In this document: positions 1 through 6,649 of the stretch, piece by piece | Layout of the letters: every line of letters begins with the position of its first letter | How positions within the stretch are numbered: position 1 is the stretch's first letter | From: an uncultured Treponema sp. | Lineage (GTDB): Bacteria > Spirochaetota > Spirochaetia > Treponematales > Treponemataceae | DNA length: 31,096 bases | NCBI GenBank assembly: GCA_937890485.1 | Contig: CALBXN010000156.1 | Location: 1-31,096, forward strand | Direction of reading: 5' to 3' | Notes under the pieces: generated by a model | What the model was told of the DNA's origin: nothing | The model's input: the letters and a program-made list of their open reading frames with translations, nothing else | Database searches by the model: none | Translations under genes and position numbers: made by a program

Positions 1-353
1 AATATGAAGATTTATTGAATCGTATCAACAGAAAAATAATAATTTCAAAATCTCAATTGCGAAAAGAAACTGTAAAGATTGAAAAAAATGAAGCCTTCGG
101 GATGGATTTTACTGGAAAGATTCATGTTATAGAAAATGCAATTACTACAAAAAGTTTAATAGAACTCACTTACGATTCATCTGAATTTCCAGAAGGGGAA
201 AATATCATTCTCTGTTCCCCTTTAATGCTTACACGAGAATCAACAGATACTTTTGTAGATGTTCTAATTGAACCAGAAAAAACACAAAAAAAACTTTCAC
301 TTGCATCTGCGATTTCTGTAAAAAAGATTCGTGGAGCAATTTTGAATGGTTAA
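1..353 (+). CDS. C-terminal part of a WYL-like domain protein (5' end outside window)
   Basis: The frame is open to the left edge (reading from base 3), so this is very probably the tail of a longer protein rather than a 112-residue protein starting at the TTG at 15. The visible part has a helix followed by alternating beta strands (AITTKSLIELTYDS, then ILCSPLMLTREST, then DVLIEPEKTQKKLSLASAISVKKI). This order resembles the WYL effector domain of bacterial transcription regulators: a short helix, a strand with a Y, a 'pl.l' strand and a closing 'f.l..I..i' strand. The stop is at 351-353 and the next gene has its own promoter 45 bp downstream. The WYL assignment is from fold pattern only; the DNA-binding part, if any, is not visible. 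Confidence 0.45.
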   Translation, partial: YEDLLNRINRKIIISKSQLRKETVKIEKNEAFGMDFTGKIHVIENAITTKSLIELTYDSSEFPEGENIILCSPLMLTRESTDTFVDVLIEPEKTQKKLSLASAISVKKIRGAILNG

Positions 354-398
354 AGATTATTAAAATCACAGTTTTCTACTATTATAAAGTAAATTTAA

Positions 399-427
399 TT
401 GAACAATTTATAAATAAATGTTATTCT
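399..427 (+). promoter_or_regulatory. Sigma-70-type promoter of the RlmL-like gene; predicts leaderless mRNA
   Basis: TTGAAC (399-404), 17-bp spacer, TATTCT (422-427), with TG one base upstream of the -10 (419-420, extended -10). Only 7 nt separate the -10 from the ATG at 435, so transcription should begin at or next to the start codon. No Shine-Dalgarno sequence is present. Confidence 0.6.
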
Positions 428-434
428 AAAAGAT

Positions 435-1592
435 ATGAACACACTTGTTGCTCTTTGTGCAATCGGCGCAGAAAAAATTCTTGCAAATGAAATTAAATTT
501 CTCGGTTACAAAACTATAAGTAATGCCCCAGGGAGAGTATTTTTTACCGCTCCTGACGAAGGACTTTACAGAGCAAATCTTTGTTTAAGAACTGCTGATA
601 GAGTTTATTTACAACTTGCTACTTTTAACGCTGATAATTTTGATGATTTATTTGAAGGTGTTCATTCTATCAATTGGCAAGATTTTTTGAAAAAAGATAC
701 AAAGGTTGTTGTTGATAAAGTAAGAATTTATAAAAGTAAACTTAATTCTGAGCATACAATTCAAGGAATGACACATAAAGCAATTTACAAAAAACTTGAA
801 GATGTTTGGCACATGTCAATTTTGCCAGAAAGTGGAGCAAAAGCTGATGTAAGAATTTATCTTGAACAAAATAAAGTTTATGTTCTACTAGATTTATCAG
901 GAGAACCTCTACATAAACGAGGTTACAGAACTGATGGAGGTATTGCACCGATTCGCGAAACTTTGGCTTGTGTACTTTTACAAATGATGTGTTGGAGAAG
1001 AAAAACTCCTTTACACGACGCATTTTGTGGAGCAGGTACTATCGCAACAGAAGCAACTCTTTATGCCTACAATGTAGCACCTGGTTTTGGTCGTCATTTT
1101 GCTATCGAAAATCTACCAATTTTCAACCAAGAACAAGCTGTAGAAATTAAAAAGCAAGAAGCTGCAAAAATTAGACCAGATGCACTAGCAAGAATTACGG
1201 GAACAGATATTGATCCAGAAGCAGTTAAACGTTCACAAAAAAATGCAGAACACGCATGCGTTACAGCAGGACGTGCTTTACAAATGATTGGAAGTGACCA
1301 ACGCATCCAACGACCAGATTTTGAAGTTGCAGATTTTGCTGACATCAAAGCCCCATACGAAACAGGACTTTTACTTTCTAATCCTCCTTACGGAGAACGA
1401 TTAGGTGATGAAGAACAAGCAATTTCGTTGTATAAGAATATGAATTCACTTTTCACAGATTTTGAAAATTGGGAAATGGGATTTATAACTTCTCACGATA
1501 AGTTTGAAGAATCAATTGGAAAGAAGGCATCATCAATTAAAAATTTAAAAAGCGGAAATTTAGATACACGCTTTTACATGTATAAAATTTAA
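435..1592 (+). CDS. THUMP-domain class I SAM-dependent RNA methyltransferase (RlmL N-domain/YpsC type)
   Basis: A cytoplasmic enzyme predicted to transfer a methyl group from S-adenosylmethionine to guanine N2 in rRNA. Residues ~1-160 form the ferredoxin-like plus THUMP RNA-binding part, ending in the family motif GEPLHKRGYR (156-165). Residues ~165-385 are a Rossmann methyltransferase with SAM motif DAFCGAGT (195-202), an acidic strand TGTDIDPEAV and the catalytic NPPYGERL loop (316-323). The length of 385 residues fits the single-domain YpsC/RlmL-N family; the second methyltransferase domain of E. coli RlmKL is absent. The exact target base cannot be read from sequence. The TetR gene follows after 15 bp, so the two are probably co-transcribed. 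The start at 435 is supported by the promoter 7 nt upstream. Confidence 0.88.
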   Translation: MNTLVALCAIGAEKILANEIKFLGYKTISNAPGRVFFTAPDEGLYRANLCLRTADRVYLQLATFNADNFDDLFEGVHSINWQDFLKKDTKVVVDKVRIYKSKLNSEHTIQGMTHKAIYKKLEDVWHMSILPESGAKADVRIYLEQNKVYVLLDLSGEPLHKRGYRTDGGIAPIRETLACVLLQMMCWRRKTPLHDAFCGAGTIATEATLYAYNVAPGFGRHFAIENLPIFNQEQAVEIKKQEAAKIRPDALARITGTDIDPEAVKRSQKNAEHACVTAGRALQMIGSDQRIQRPDFEVADFADIKAPYETGLLLSNPPYGERLGDEEQAISLYKNMNSLFTDFENWEMGFITSHDKFEESIGKKASSIKNLKSGNLDTRFYMYKI

Positions 1593-1607
1593 CTTTGGAG
1601 AAAAAAA

Positions 1608-2198
1608 ATGGCAGTAGTTGTTGAGCATGACAAAAGAAGAAAAAAAATTCTGGACAAATCTCTAGATCTTTTCATCGAAGTAGGATACGAAGATGTTACA
1701 TTTCAAAAAATTGCTGATAGATGTGGAATAACACGAACAACATTGTACATTTATTTTAAAAATAAACGCGAAATTTTTATGTGCAGTATAAAACAACTCA
1801 CATCAAAGTTAGAAGAAGTACTTATATCAATTGCTAAAAAAGATTTATCTTGCAAAGACAGATTAAAAGAAGTCCTCTTTGGAATTTTAGAATGTTGTAT
1901 GAATCATAAAAAATTATTTAATGTTATTTTAACTTACCTTCTACAAGTTCAAAAGAAAGGAAAAAATCCTGCTGTAAAAGTTAGACGAAGAATAATTCGT
2001 TTACGACATTTATTAACTTCCCTTTTGATTGATGGAATTAACGCAGGTGAATTCAAAAAAATTGATGTAAAAGCTGCAAACGAACTTTTTTACAGTTTAT
2101 GTGAATCCGCTGTTTTTAGACTTGCAATTTTAGACCAAAACGATTTATCAGAATTTGACAGAACTATTGAATTAGCTGTTGCAAATATTTCGGTATAA
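1608..2198 (+). CDS. TetR/AcrR-family transcriptional regulator (first of two)
   Basis: A 196-residue one-component regulator. Residues ~10-56 form the TetR DNA-binding domain: ILDKSLDLFIEVGYEDVTF, then IADRCGITRTTLYIYFKNK with the typical YxYFxxK end of the recognition helix. The remaining ~140 residues are the helical ligand-binding and dimerisation domain, which is too divergent to name a ligand. A Shine-Dalgarno GGAG (1596-1599) lies 8 nt before the ATG. It trails the methyltransferase gene by 15 bp and ends at a strong bidirectional terminator. No palindrome like the one near the second TetR gene was seen next to it, so its target is unknown. Confidence 0.85.
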   Translation: MAVVVEHDKRRKKILDKSLDLFIEVGYEDVTFQKIADRCGITRTTLYIYFKNKREIFMCSIKQLTSKLEEVLISIAKKDLSCKDRLKEVLFGILECCMNHKKLFNVILTYLLQVQKKGKNPAVKVRRRIIRLRHLLTSLLIDGINAGEFKKIDVKAANELFYSLCESAVFRLAILDQNDLSEFDRTIELAVANISV

Positions 2199-2211
2199 AA
2201 TATTTTAATTA

Positions 2212-2259
2212 AAAAAAAATCCTTGCAAAACACATTTGAATTTTGCAAGGATTTTTTTT
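2212..2259. terminator. Bidirectional rho-independent terminator
   Basis: Perfect inverted repeat with arms 2212-2230 and 2241-2259. The core is ATCCTTGCAAAA/TTTTGCAAGGAT with flanking A and T runs and a 10-nt loop. It has a U-tract on both strands and serves the converging TetR (plus) and glucanase (minus) genes. The glucanase stop codon (2258-2260) overlaps its edge. Confidence 0.9.
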
Positions 2260-3658
2260 ATACACTTTCTAAAATCTGAAAACTATGTGGCTCTAAATTT
2301 ATACACCCATTGTAATTTTCAGTTTTATCAGTAATAAGATTTTTCCAATTTCCAAAAATACCAGCAAAGGCTCCATACCCATTGTTATTTGGTTTTAAAT
2401 AATAATTATTTTCTGAAACATTTAAAGCAACTAAAATTTCTTTTTTTGAATTTTCGCAATGTAAAATTCTTTTGTAAATTAATTGCTCATTCATAATAAA
2501 AATATTTTCGTAGTCACCATAATTTAGCGCAGGTAAATTTTTTCTTATGTTAGATAATTTACTAATTAAAGTTGTTAAATCATTCCATTGAGGACTTTCA
2601 AGCCATGGACGTAAACTTTTATCTCCATTAGATTTTTTTCCTTCAATGCCCCATTCACTTCCGTAATAGATACAAGGAAGCCCCGGAATTGTAAACAACA
2701 TTGCATAAATTAAAGGTAGCAAATTTTTATTTGAAAGCAAACTAGAAATTCTTTCAACATCATGATTATCCACAAAAGAAAGTAAATGTTGATTTTTGAA
2801 AATTCCACCATTACCGTATTGCCGATTCAAAGAATATGAAATTTCAAATAAATTTTTTGAATTTAAACTAGAATACATTCCTTTGTATACTTCATAATTT
2901 GTACAACTATTTACTAAACTTGGACAAATTCTGCTCATATCATTTGCATAAATTGTTTCTCCTAGAATAAAAAAACTATTAGGTTCTTTAGAAATTCCAT
3001 CTGTAAATTGTGAACAAAAATTTTTTAAATTTGCTAAAAATCTTTCGTTCAAACAATATGCAACATCTAATCTTAAACCATCAATATCAAATTCATCCTT
3101 CCATTTTTTTATTGCACCAAACAAATGTTCTTGAACAGCAGGATTATCTAAATTTAATTTAACTAAATCAAAATGACCTTCCCAACCTTCATACCAAAAT
3201 CCATCATTATTATTTGAATTTCTATTCCAATCAATATAAAACCAATCTTTATACGGAGAATTTTGGCGATTTTTTTGTACATCTAAAAATGCCCAAAACC
3301 CTCTACCAACATGATTAAAAACTCCATCAAGAACAACTCTAATATTTGCCTGATGTAAAGCCTTACAAACTTCAGCAAAATCTTCATTACTACCAAGTCT
3401 GCTATCAATTGTGTAATAATCTCTTGTATCATACCCATGTCTATCAGATTGAAAAACTGGCGAAAAATACACAGCGTTTATTCCAAGAGATTGCAAATGA
3501 GGAATCCAAGAAATAATTTTTTTTATATTATTTGGATTATCAGGACTTAACGGATTATCTGAACCGTTCCAATTTTGCCAATTAAAATTATTATAATCAG
3601 CACAACCACAAATTCCCATAGGATAAAATTGATAAAAGATTGCTTCATTATACCACAT
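2258..3658 (-). CDS. GH13-family alpha-amylase/cyclomaltodextrinase-like glycosidase
   Basis: A 466-residue (beta/alpha)8 glycoside hydrolase acting on alpha-1,4/1,6-glucans. The four conserved GH13 regions are present: DGVFNH (111-116), DGLRLDVA with nucleophile D198, GET with acid/base E234, and FVDNHD with transition-state stabiliser D300. There is no signal peptide, so it should act in the cytoplasm on imported maltodextrins or stored glycogen. The C-terminal ~80 residues form the usual beta-sandwich domain. It lacks the long N-terminal domain of many neopullulanases, so exact specificity is uncertain. Minus-strand SD AGAGGTGA (3663-3670) precedes the ATG. The promoter contains a palindrome also found at the neighbouring TetR gene, so that regulator probably controls it. 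Confidence 0.88.
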   Translation of the reverse strand: MWYNEAIFYQFYPMGICGCADYNNFNWQNWNGSDNPLSPDNPNNIKKIISWIPHLQSLGINAVYFSPVFQSDRHGYDTRDYYTIDSRLGSNEDFAEVCKALHQANIRVVLDGVFNHVGRGFWAFLDVQKNRQNSPYKDWFYIDWNRNSNNNDGFWYEGWEGHFDLVKLNLDNPAVQEHLFGAIKKWKDEFDIDGLRLDVAYCLNERFLANLKNFCSQFTDGISKEPNSFFILGETIYANDMSRICPSLVNSCTNYEVYKGMYSSLNSKNLFEISYSLNRQYGNGGIFKNQHLLSFVDNHDVERISSLLSNKNLLPLIYAMLFTIPGLPCIYYGSEWGIEGKKSNGDKSLRPWLESPQWNDLTTLISKLSNIRKNLPALNYGDYENIFIMNEQLIYKRILHCENSKKEILVALNVSENNYYLKPNNNGYGAFAGIFGNWKNLITDKTENYNGCINLEPHSFQILESV

Positions 3659-3678
3659 AAAATCACCTCTTAATAAAA

Positions 3679-3708
3679 ATTATATACATACCGTTCGGTA
3701 TATAACAA
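3679..3708 (-). promoter_or_regulatory. Promoter of the GH13 gene
   Basis: Reading on the minus strand: TTGTTA (3708-3703), 18-bp spacer, TATAAT (3684-3679), followed by a short leader with a good Shine-Dalgarno. The TetR-type palindrome occupies the spacer. Confidence 0.6.
3688..3701. promoter_or_regulatory. Predicted TetR operator in the GH13 promoter
   Basis: Palindrome ATACCG-TT-CGGTAT lying between the -35 and -10 of the GH13 promoter. Its outer arms (ATACC/GGTAT) and its right-hand extension (GGTATATAA) are identical to the palindrome in the promoter of the adjacent TetR gene. Confidence 0.7.
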
Positions 3709-3744
3709 GCGTAAAAAAATTTACATTTTTTTTCAAATGTAAAT

Positions 3745-4371
3745 CTAATTAAAAATTCCATGCATAAATTGTCTTACCATAGAATCAATAGTTTTTTTTG
3801 TTAATCCATCACCTTTTAGTTTCCAACAAGTGATGTAAGAATTAATCATACCAATAAAACTTACTGTAAGTTGAAAATCTCTGCCTTTTATACCTCCGTG
3901 GGCTTTACCCATATTCAAAAACATTGAATGTAAAATAGTATATAATTGTTGATAGTAATCAATTCCAACATCAGCACAAGCAACAGTATCTGGCGAAGAA
4001 AAAACAGAAAGTGTATGAAAAAAGAACACTTGATTAGTTTTAGCAAAATCAAAAAAAACTTTTACAACTCCACACAAAACAGGATAAACATCTTCGTAAT
4101 ACTTTTCTTGTTTTGGTTTGTAATCCGAAGCAACTTTTAAGTTTTTTAAAAAATCATCAAAGTTTTCTTTCCAAACAGCTTTATACAATCCTTCTTTATT
4201 TGTAAAAAAATAATATAAAGTAGGTTTTGTAACACCAGCCGCTTGAACAATATCACTAACACTTGCTCCTTCAAATCCTTTTGTACTAAAAATTTGTAAG
4301 GCACTTTCAAGAATACGAGAACGACTATTTTCTTTTGATAAATCTTGCTTTGTATTAGAAATGTTGTTCAT
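3745..4371 (-). CDS. TetR/AcrR-family repressor, probably autoregulated and controlling the GH13 gene
   Basis: A 208-residue regulator. Residues ~17-63 are the TetR helix-turn-helix (ILESALQIFSTKGFEGASV, DIVQAAGVTKPTLYYFFTNK); the rest is an all-helical ligand-binding domain with a family-typical 'FFHTLSVF' helix. The gene lies 86 bp upstream of the glucanase on the same strand. Its promoter contains a perfect 9-bp-arm palindrome over the -10, and a related palindrome sits inside the glucanase promoter. This supports repression of both genes and release by an unknown ligand, perhaps a sugar. The ATG follows the -10 by 7 nt with no Shine-Dalgarno, so the mRNA is probably leaderless. The ligand is not predictable from sequence. 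Confidence 0.87.
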   Translation of the reverse strand: MNNISNTKQDLSKENSRSRILESALQIFSTKGFEGASVSDIVQAAGVTKPTLYYFFTNKEGLYKAVWKENFDDFLKNLKVASDYKPKQEKYYEDVYPVLCGVVKVFFDFAKTNQVFFFHTLSVFSSPDTVACADVGIDYYQQLYTILHSMFLNMGKAHGGIKGRDFQLTVSFIGMINSYITCWKLKGDGLTKKTIDSMVRQFMHGIFN

Positions 4372-4377
4372 ATTTAT

Positions 4378-4399
4378 TTATATACCACTCGGTATATAA
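4378..4399. promoter_or_regulatory. Predicted TetR operator at the regulator's own promoter
   Basis: Perfect inverted repeat TTATATACC-N4-GGTATATAA (arms 4378-4386 and 4391-4399). It covers the -10 and most of the spacer of the TetR promoter and ends 6 nt from the start codon, an arrangement expected for autorepression. Confidence 0.75.
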
Positions 4400-4407
4400 A
4401 ATGTCAA
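4379..4407 (-). promoter_or_regulatory. Promoter of the second TetR gene; predicts leaderless mRNA
   Basis: Minus strand: consensus TTGACA (4407-4402), 17-bp spacer, TATATA (4384-4379), then 7 nt to the ATG at 4371. Confidence 0.65.
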
Positions 4408-4425
4408 TAGAAAAGAATATTTTTT

Positions 4426-4899
4426 TTAAAAATTTTCTAATCGGAAAATTCTAACACTCAATATTTGACATTCAGGTTTACATTCTTTGTTGATTATTGA
4501 AAGCAAATCTTTTTCAATTGTATCAGCATTTTCCATTGTCAAAAATTTTGAACTTTGCTTTGAAAGATATTTCACAACTAAATTAAAAATTTCAGCTCTT
4601 TTTTTGGTAAATTGAATTAAAAAATCTCTATCAGAACCATCATATCCCATAGAAAATTCCATTTCACAAATCTTTCCATCTTTTAGAGTAGAAGAAATTG
4701 TACCATAAGGATCGTACCAAAAAAGATTTCCAGAAAATTCTTTTTCGCTATTAACTTGCCCCTGTTCCACAGAATAGCTAAGGTTTGAAGTTCCCACATA
4801 TCCAGATGAAGAATTATCCAAACTCAAACAACCTGAAAAACTAAAAACTAAAAGAATACTAACTAAATAAAATCCTATAAAAAATATCTTCTTACTCAT
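4426..4899 (-). CDS. Small predicted lipoprotein of unknown function
   Basis: A 157-residue protein with a type II signal sequence: positively charged start (MSKK), hydrophobic stretch (5-21) and lipobox FSFSGC with lipidated Cys24, typical of spirochaete lipoproteins. The mature part (~134 residues) is polar with no recognisable domain; the C-terminal third has a Cys pair (KECKPECQ). A GTG lies directly before the ATG at 4899; ATG is the more likely start. A -10-like GATAAT (4913-4908) lies 8 nt upstream of the ATG, consistent with a very short or absent leader, but no good -35 is seen. It precedes the TetR gene by 54 bp on the same strand. Whether it belongs to the glucan-utilisation genes is unknown. 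Confidence 0.7.
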   Translation of the reverse strand: MSKKIFFIGFYLVSILLVFSFSGCLSLDNSSSGYVGTSNLSYSVEQGQVNSEKEFSGNLFWYDPYGTISSTLKDGKICEMEFSMGYDGSDRDFLIQFTKKRAEIFNLVVKYLSKQSSKFLTMENADTIEKDLLSIINKECKPECQILSVRIFRLENF

Positions 4900-4922
4900 C
4901 ACTATTCATTATCATCTATTTT

Positions 4923-4931
4923 TGATATAAT
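4923..4931 (+). promoter_or_regulatory. Extended -10 promoter of the lrp-like/aminotransferase/ECF operon
   Basis: TG-a-TATAAT (TG at 4923-4924, TATAAT 4926-4931) without a convincing -35, followed by a ~45-nt leader and Shine-Dalgarno AGGAG (4971-4975) upstream of the ATG at 4984. Confidence 0.5.
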
Positions 4932-4983
4932 TGAAAGAGAAATTTGTAAAAATTTTAAATTATCTTTACAGGAGAATGATTTT

Positions 4984-5469
4984 ATGGAAGAAATATTACA
5001 ATTATTAAAAGATAACGCAAGATTATCTTCAGAAGACATTGCAGCAATGACAAAAAAAACAGTGGAAGAAGTTAATCAAATTATCAAGAAATTTGAAGAT
5101 GAAGGCGTAATTCTAAAATATTCGGCCATTCTAAATCCTGATAAAGTTGCAGATAAAAAAGAAAAAGTAAGAGCAATTATTGAAATTCAAGTTACTCCAG
5201 AAAGAGAACACGGATTTGACGCTATTGCAGAACGAATTTACCGATTCCCAGAAGTTAAAACTGTAAACTTAATGTCTGGTGGATATGATTTACAAGTAAT
5301 TCTTGAAGGAGAAACAATTCAAGAAGTGGCTTTCTTTGTAGCTAGAAAACTTTCTACCCTAAACGGCGTAAAAAGCACAAAAACTCATTTTGTATTAAAA
5401 ACTTACAAAGAAAACGATGTTCTTTATGTAGATGAAAAAAAAGATAGAAGAGAAGGAGTTACTGCATAA
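4984..5469 (+). CDS. Lrp/AsnC-family regulator
   Basis: A 161-residue leucine-responsive-type regulator. Residues ~1-55 hold the winged helix (DNARLSSEDIAAMTKKTVEEV, then ILKYSAILNPDKV). Residues ~65-150 form the RAM ligand-binding alpha/beta fold (VRAIIEIQV, FPEVKTVNLMSGGYDLQVILEG, TKTHFVLKTY). It starts an operon with an aminotransferase only 2 bp downstream. Lrp-type regulators next to aminotransferases commonly sense the amino acid made or used by the enzyme, so the pair probably forms a feedback unit. The effector amino acid cannot be named. Confidence 0.9.
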   Translation: MEEILQLLKDNARLSSEDIAAMTKKTVEEVNQIIKKFEDEGVILKYSAILNPDKVADKKEKVRAIIEIQVTPEREHGFDAIAERIYRFPEVKTVNLMSGGYDLQVILEGETIQEVAFFVARKLSTLNGVKSTKTHFVLKTYKENDVLYVDEKKDRREGVTA

Positions 5470-5471
5470 AA

Positions 5472-6647
5472 ATGAGCGAAAATACTAGAAAAGATAGATT
5501 TTCAGAAAAAATGCTTGCTACTCCTCCATCAGGAATCCGAAAATTTTTTGATTTACTTATCGGACGGGACGATATAATTTCACTGGGAGTTGGAGAACCA
5601 GATTTTACTACTCCTTGGGTTATCAGAGAAGAAGCATATTATCATCTTGAACAAGGGCACACTTCCTACACATCTAACTGGGGATTACAAGAACTTCGCG
5701 AAGAAATTGCAAAATATCTAACAAAATTCAATTTAGATTACAATCCTAAAAAAGAAATTCTTGTTACTATCGGAGTTTCAGAAGCAATCGACGCTGTTTT
5801 AAGAGCAATTCTAAATCCGGGTGATGAAATCATCGTTTGTGAGCCTTGTTATGTTTCTTATCAACCATTAGCTTCGTTGTGCGATACAAAACTAATTCAT
5901 CTTGATACATCTGTAAATGGATTTTATCCAACAGCAGAACAAATTGAAAAAGTTGTTACTCCAAAAACTAAAGCAATTATGATTTGTTCTCCAAGCAATC
6001 CAACAGGAAGAATGATTCCAAAAGAGGAACTTGAAAAAATTGCAGAAGTTGTAAAAAAACATCAACTTTGGGTTTTATCAGACGAAGTTTATTGCGAACT
6101 AGTTTATGACGACCACAAACATTGTTCTATTGGGTCTTTCCCAGGAATGAAACCTTACACAATTGTGTTAAATGGTTTTTCAAAGGCCTTTGCTATGACA
6201 GGTTGGCGTATTGGTTATGTATGTTGTCCAGAAGATTTAATGAAACAAGTACACAAACTTCATCAATATTCCACAATTTGTGCTCCAATTATGAGTCAAT
6301 ACGGAGCTGCCGAAGGATTGCGAAAAGGTTTTGAAGAAGTTGAAAAAATGCGAATTTCTTATCAGCAAAGACGAAATCTGATGTACAAAGCTTTTATAGA
6401 AATGGAGCTTCCTTGTACAGAACCTGAAGGAGCATTTTACATTTTCCCTGATATTCGCCCAACAGGATTATCTAGCGAAGAATTTTTTACTCGCCTACTA
6501 AATGAGTATCAAGTTGCAGTTGTTCCTGGCTCAGTTTTTGGTGAAGGTGGCGAAGGTTTCATCAGATGTTGTTACGCTACAGATATTTCTAAAATTAAAA
6601 TTGCTCTTGAAAAAATTGGAAAATTGGTTGCAAGCTGTAAAAAATAA
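5472..6647 (+). CDS. PLP-dependent class I/II aminotransferase
   Basis: A 391-residue fold-type I aminotransferase, transferring an amino group between an amino acid and a 2-oxo acid via pyridoxal phosphate. Visible motifs are the N-terminal GVGEPDFTTP substrate loop, SNPTGRMI with the PLP-contacting Asn, LSDEVYCELVYD with the PLP-N1 Asp, and GFSKAFAMTGWRIGY with Schiff-base Lys238. The C-terminal region has GEGGEGFIRCCYA with the carboxylate-binding Arg. It belongs to the broad aspartate/aromatic/alanine aminotransferase family; the substrate is not determined by these motifs. It sits 2 bp after the Lrp-type regulator and 2 bp before the ECF transporter gene, so all three are probably one transcript. 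A GAAGGAG (5451-5457) lies inside the end of the preceding gene. Confidence 0.9.
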   Translation: MSENTRKDRFSEKMLATPPSGIRKFFDLLIGRDDIISLGVGEPDFTTPWVIREEAYYHLEQGHTSYTSNWGLQELREEIAKYLTKFNLDYNPKKEILVTIGVSEAIDAVLRAILNPGDEIIVCEPCYVSYQPLASLCDTKLIHLDTSVNGFYPTAEQIEKVVTPKTKAIMICSPSNPTGRMIPKEELEKIAEVVKKHQLWVLSDEVYCELVYDDHKHCSIGSFPGMKPYTIVLNGFSKAFAMTGWRIGYVCCPEDLMKQVHKLHQYSTICAPIMSQYGAAEGLRKGFEEVEKMRISYQQRRNLMYKAFIEMELPCTEPEGAFYIFPDIRPTGLSSEEFFTRLLNEYQVAVVPGSVFGEGGEGFIRCCYATDISKIKIALEKIGKLVASCKK

Positions 6648-6649
6648 AT

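Noticed and set aside
742..1348. Overlapping small ORFs inside the methyltransferase gene on both strands
   Set aside because: They lack promoters, ribosome sites and recognisable protein features, and are fully covered by the well-supported gene; the same holds for similar shadows in nrdD, dnaX, pyrF and gltA.
3745..4902. Toxin-antitoxin or defence island around the lipoprotein and TetR genes
   Set aside because: Only a lipoprotein, a regulator and a glycosidase are present; no toxin, nuclease or mobile gene is seen.
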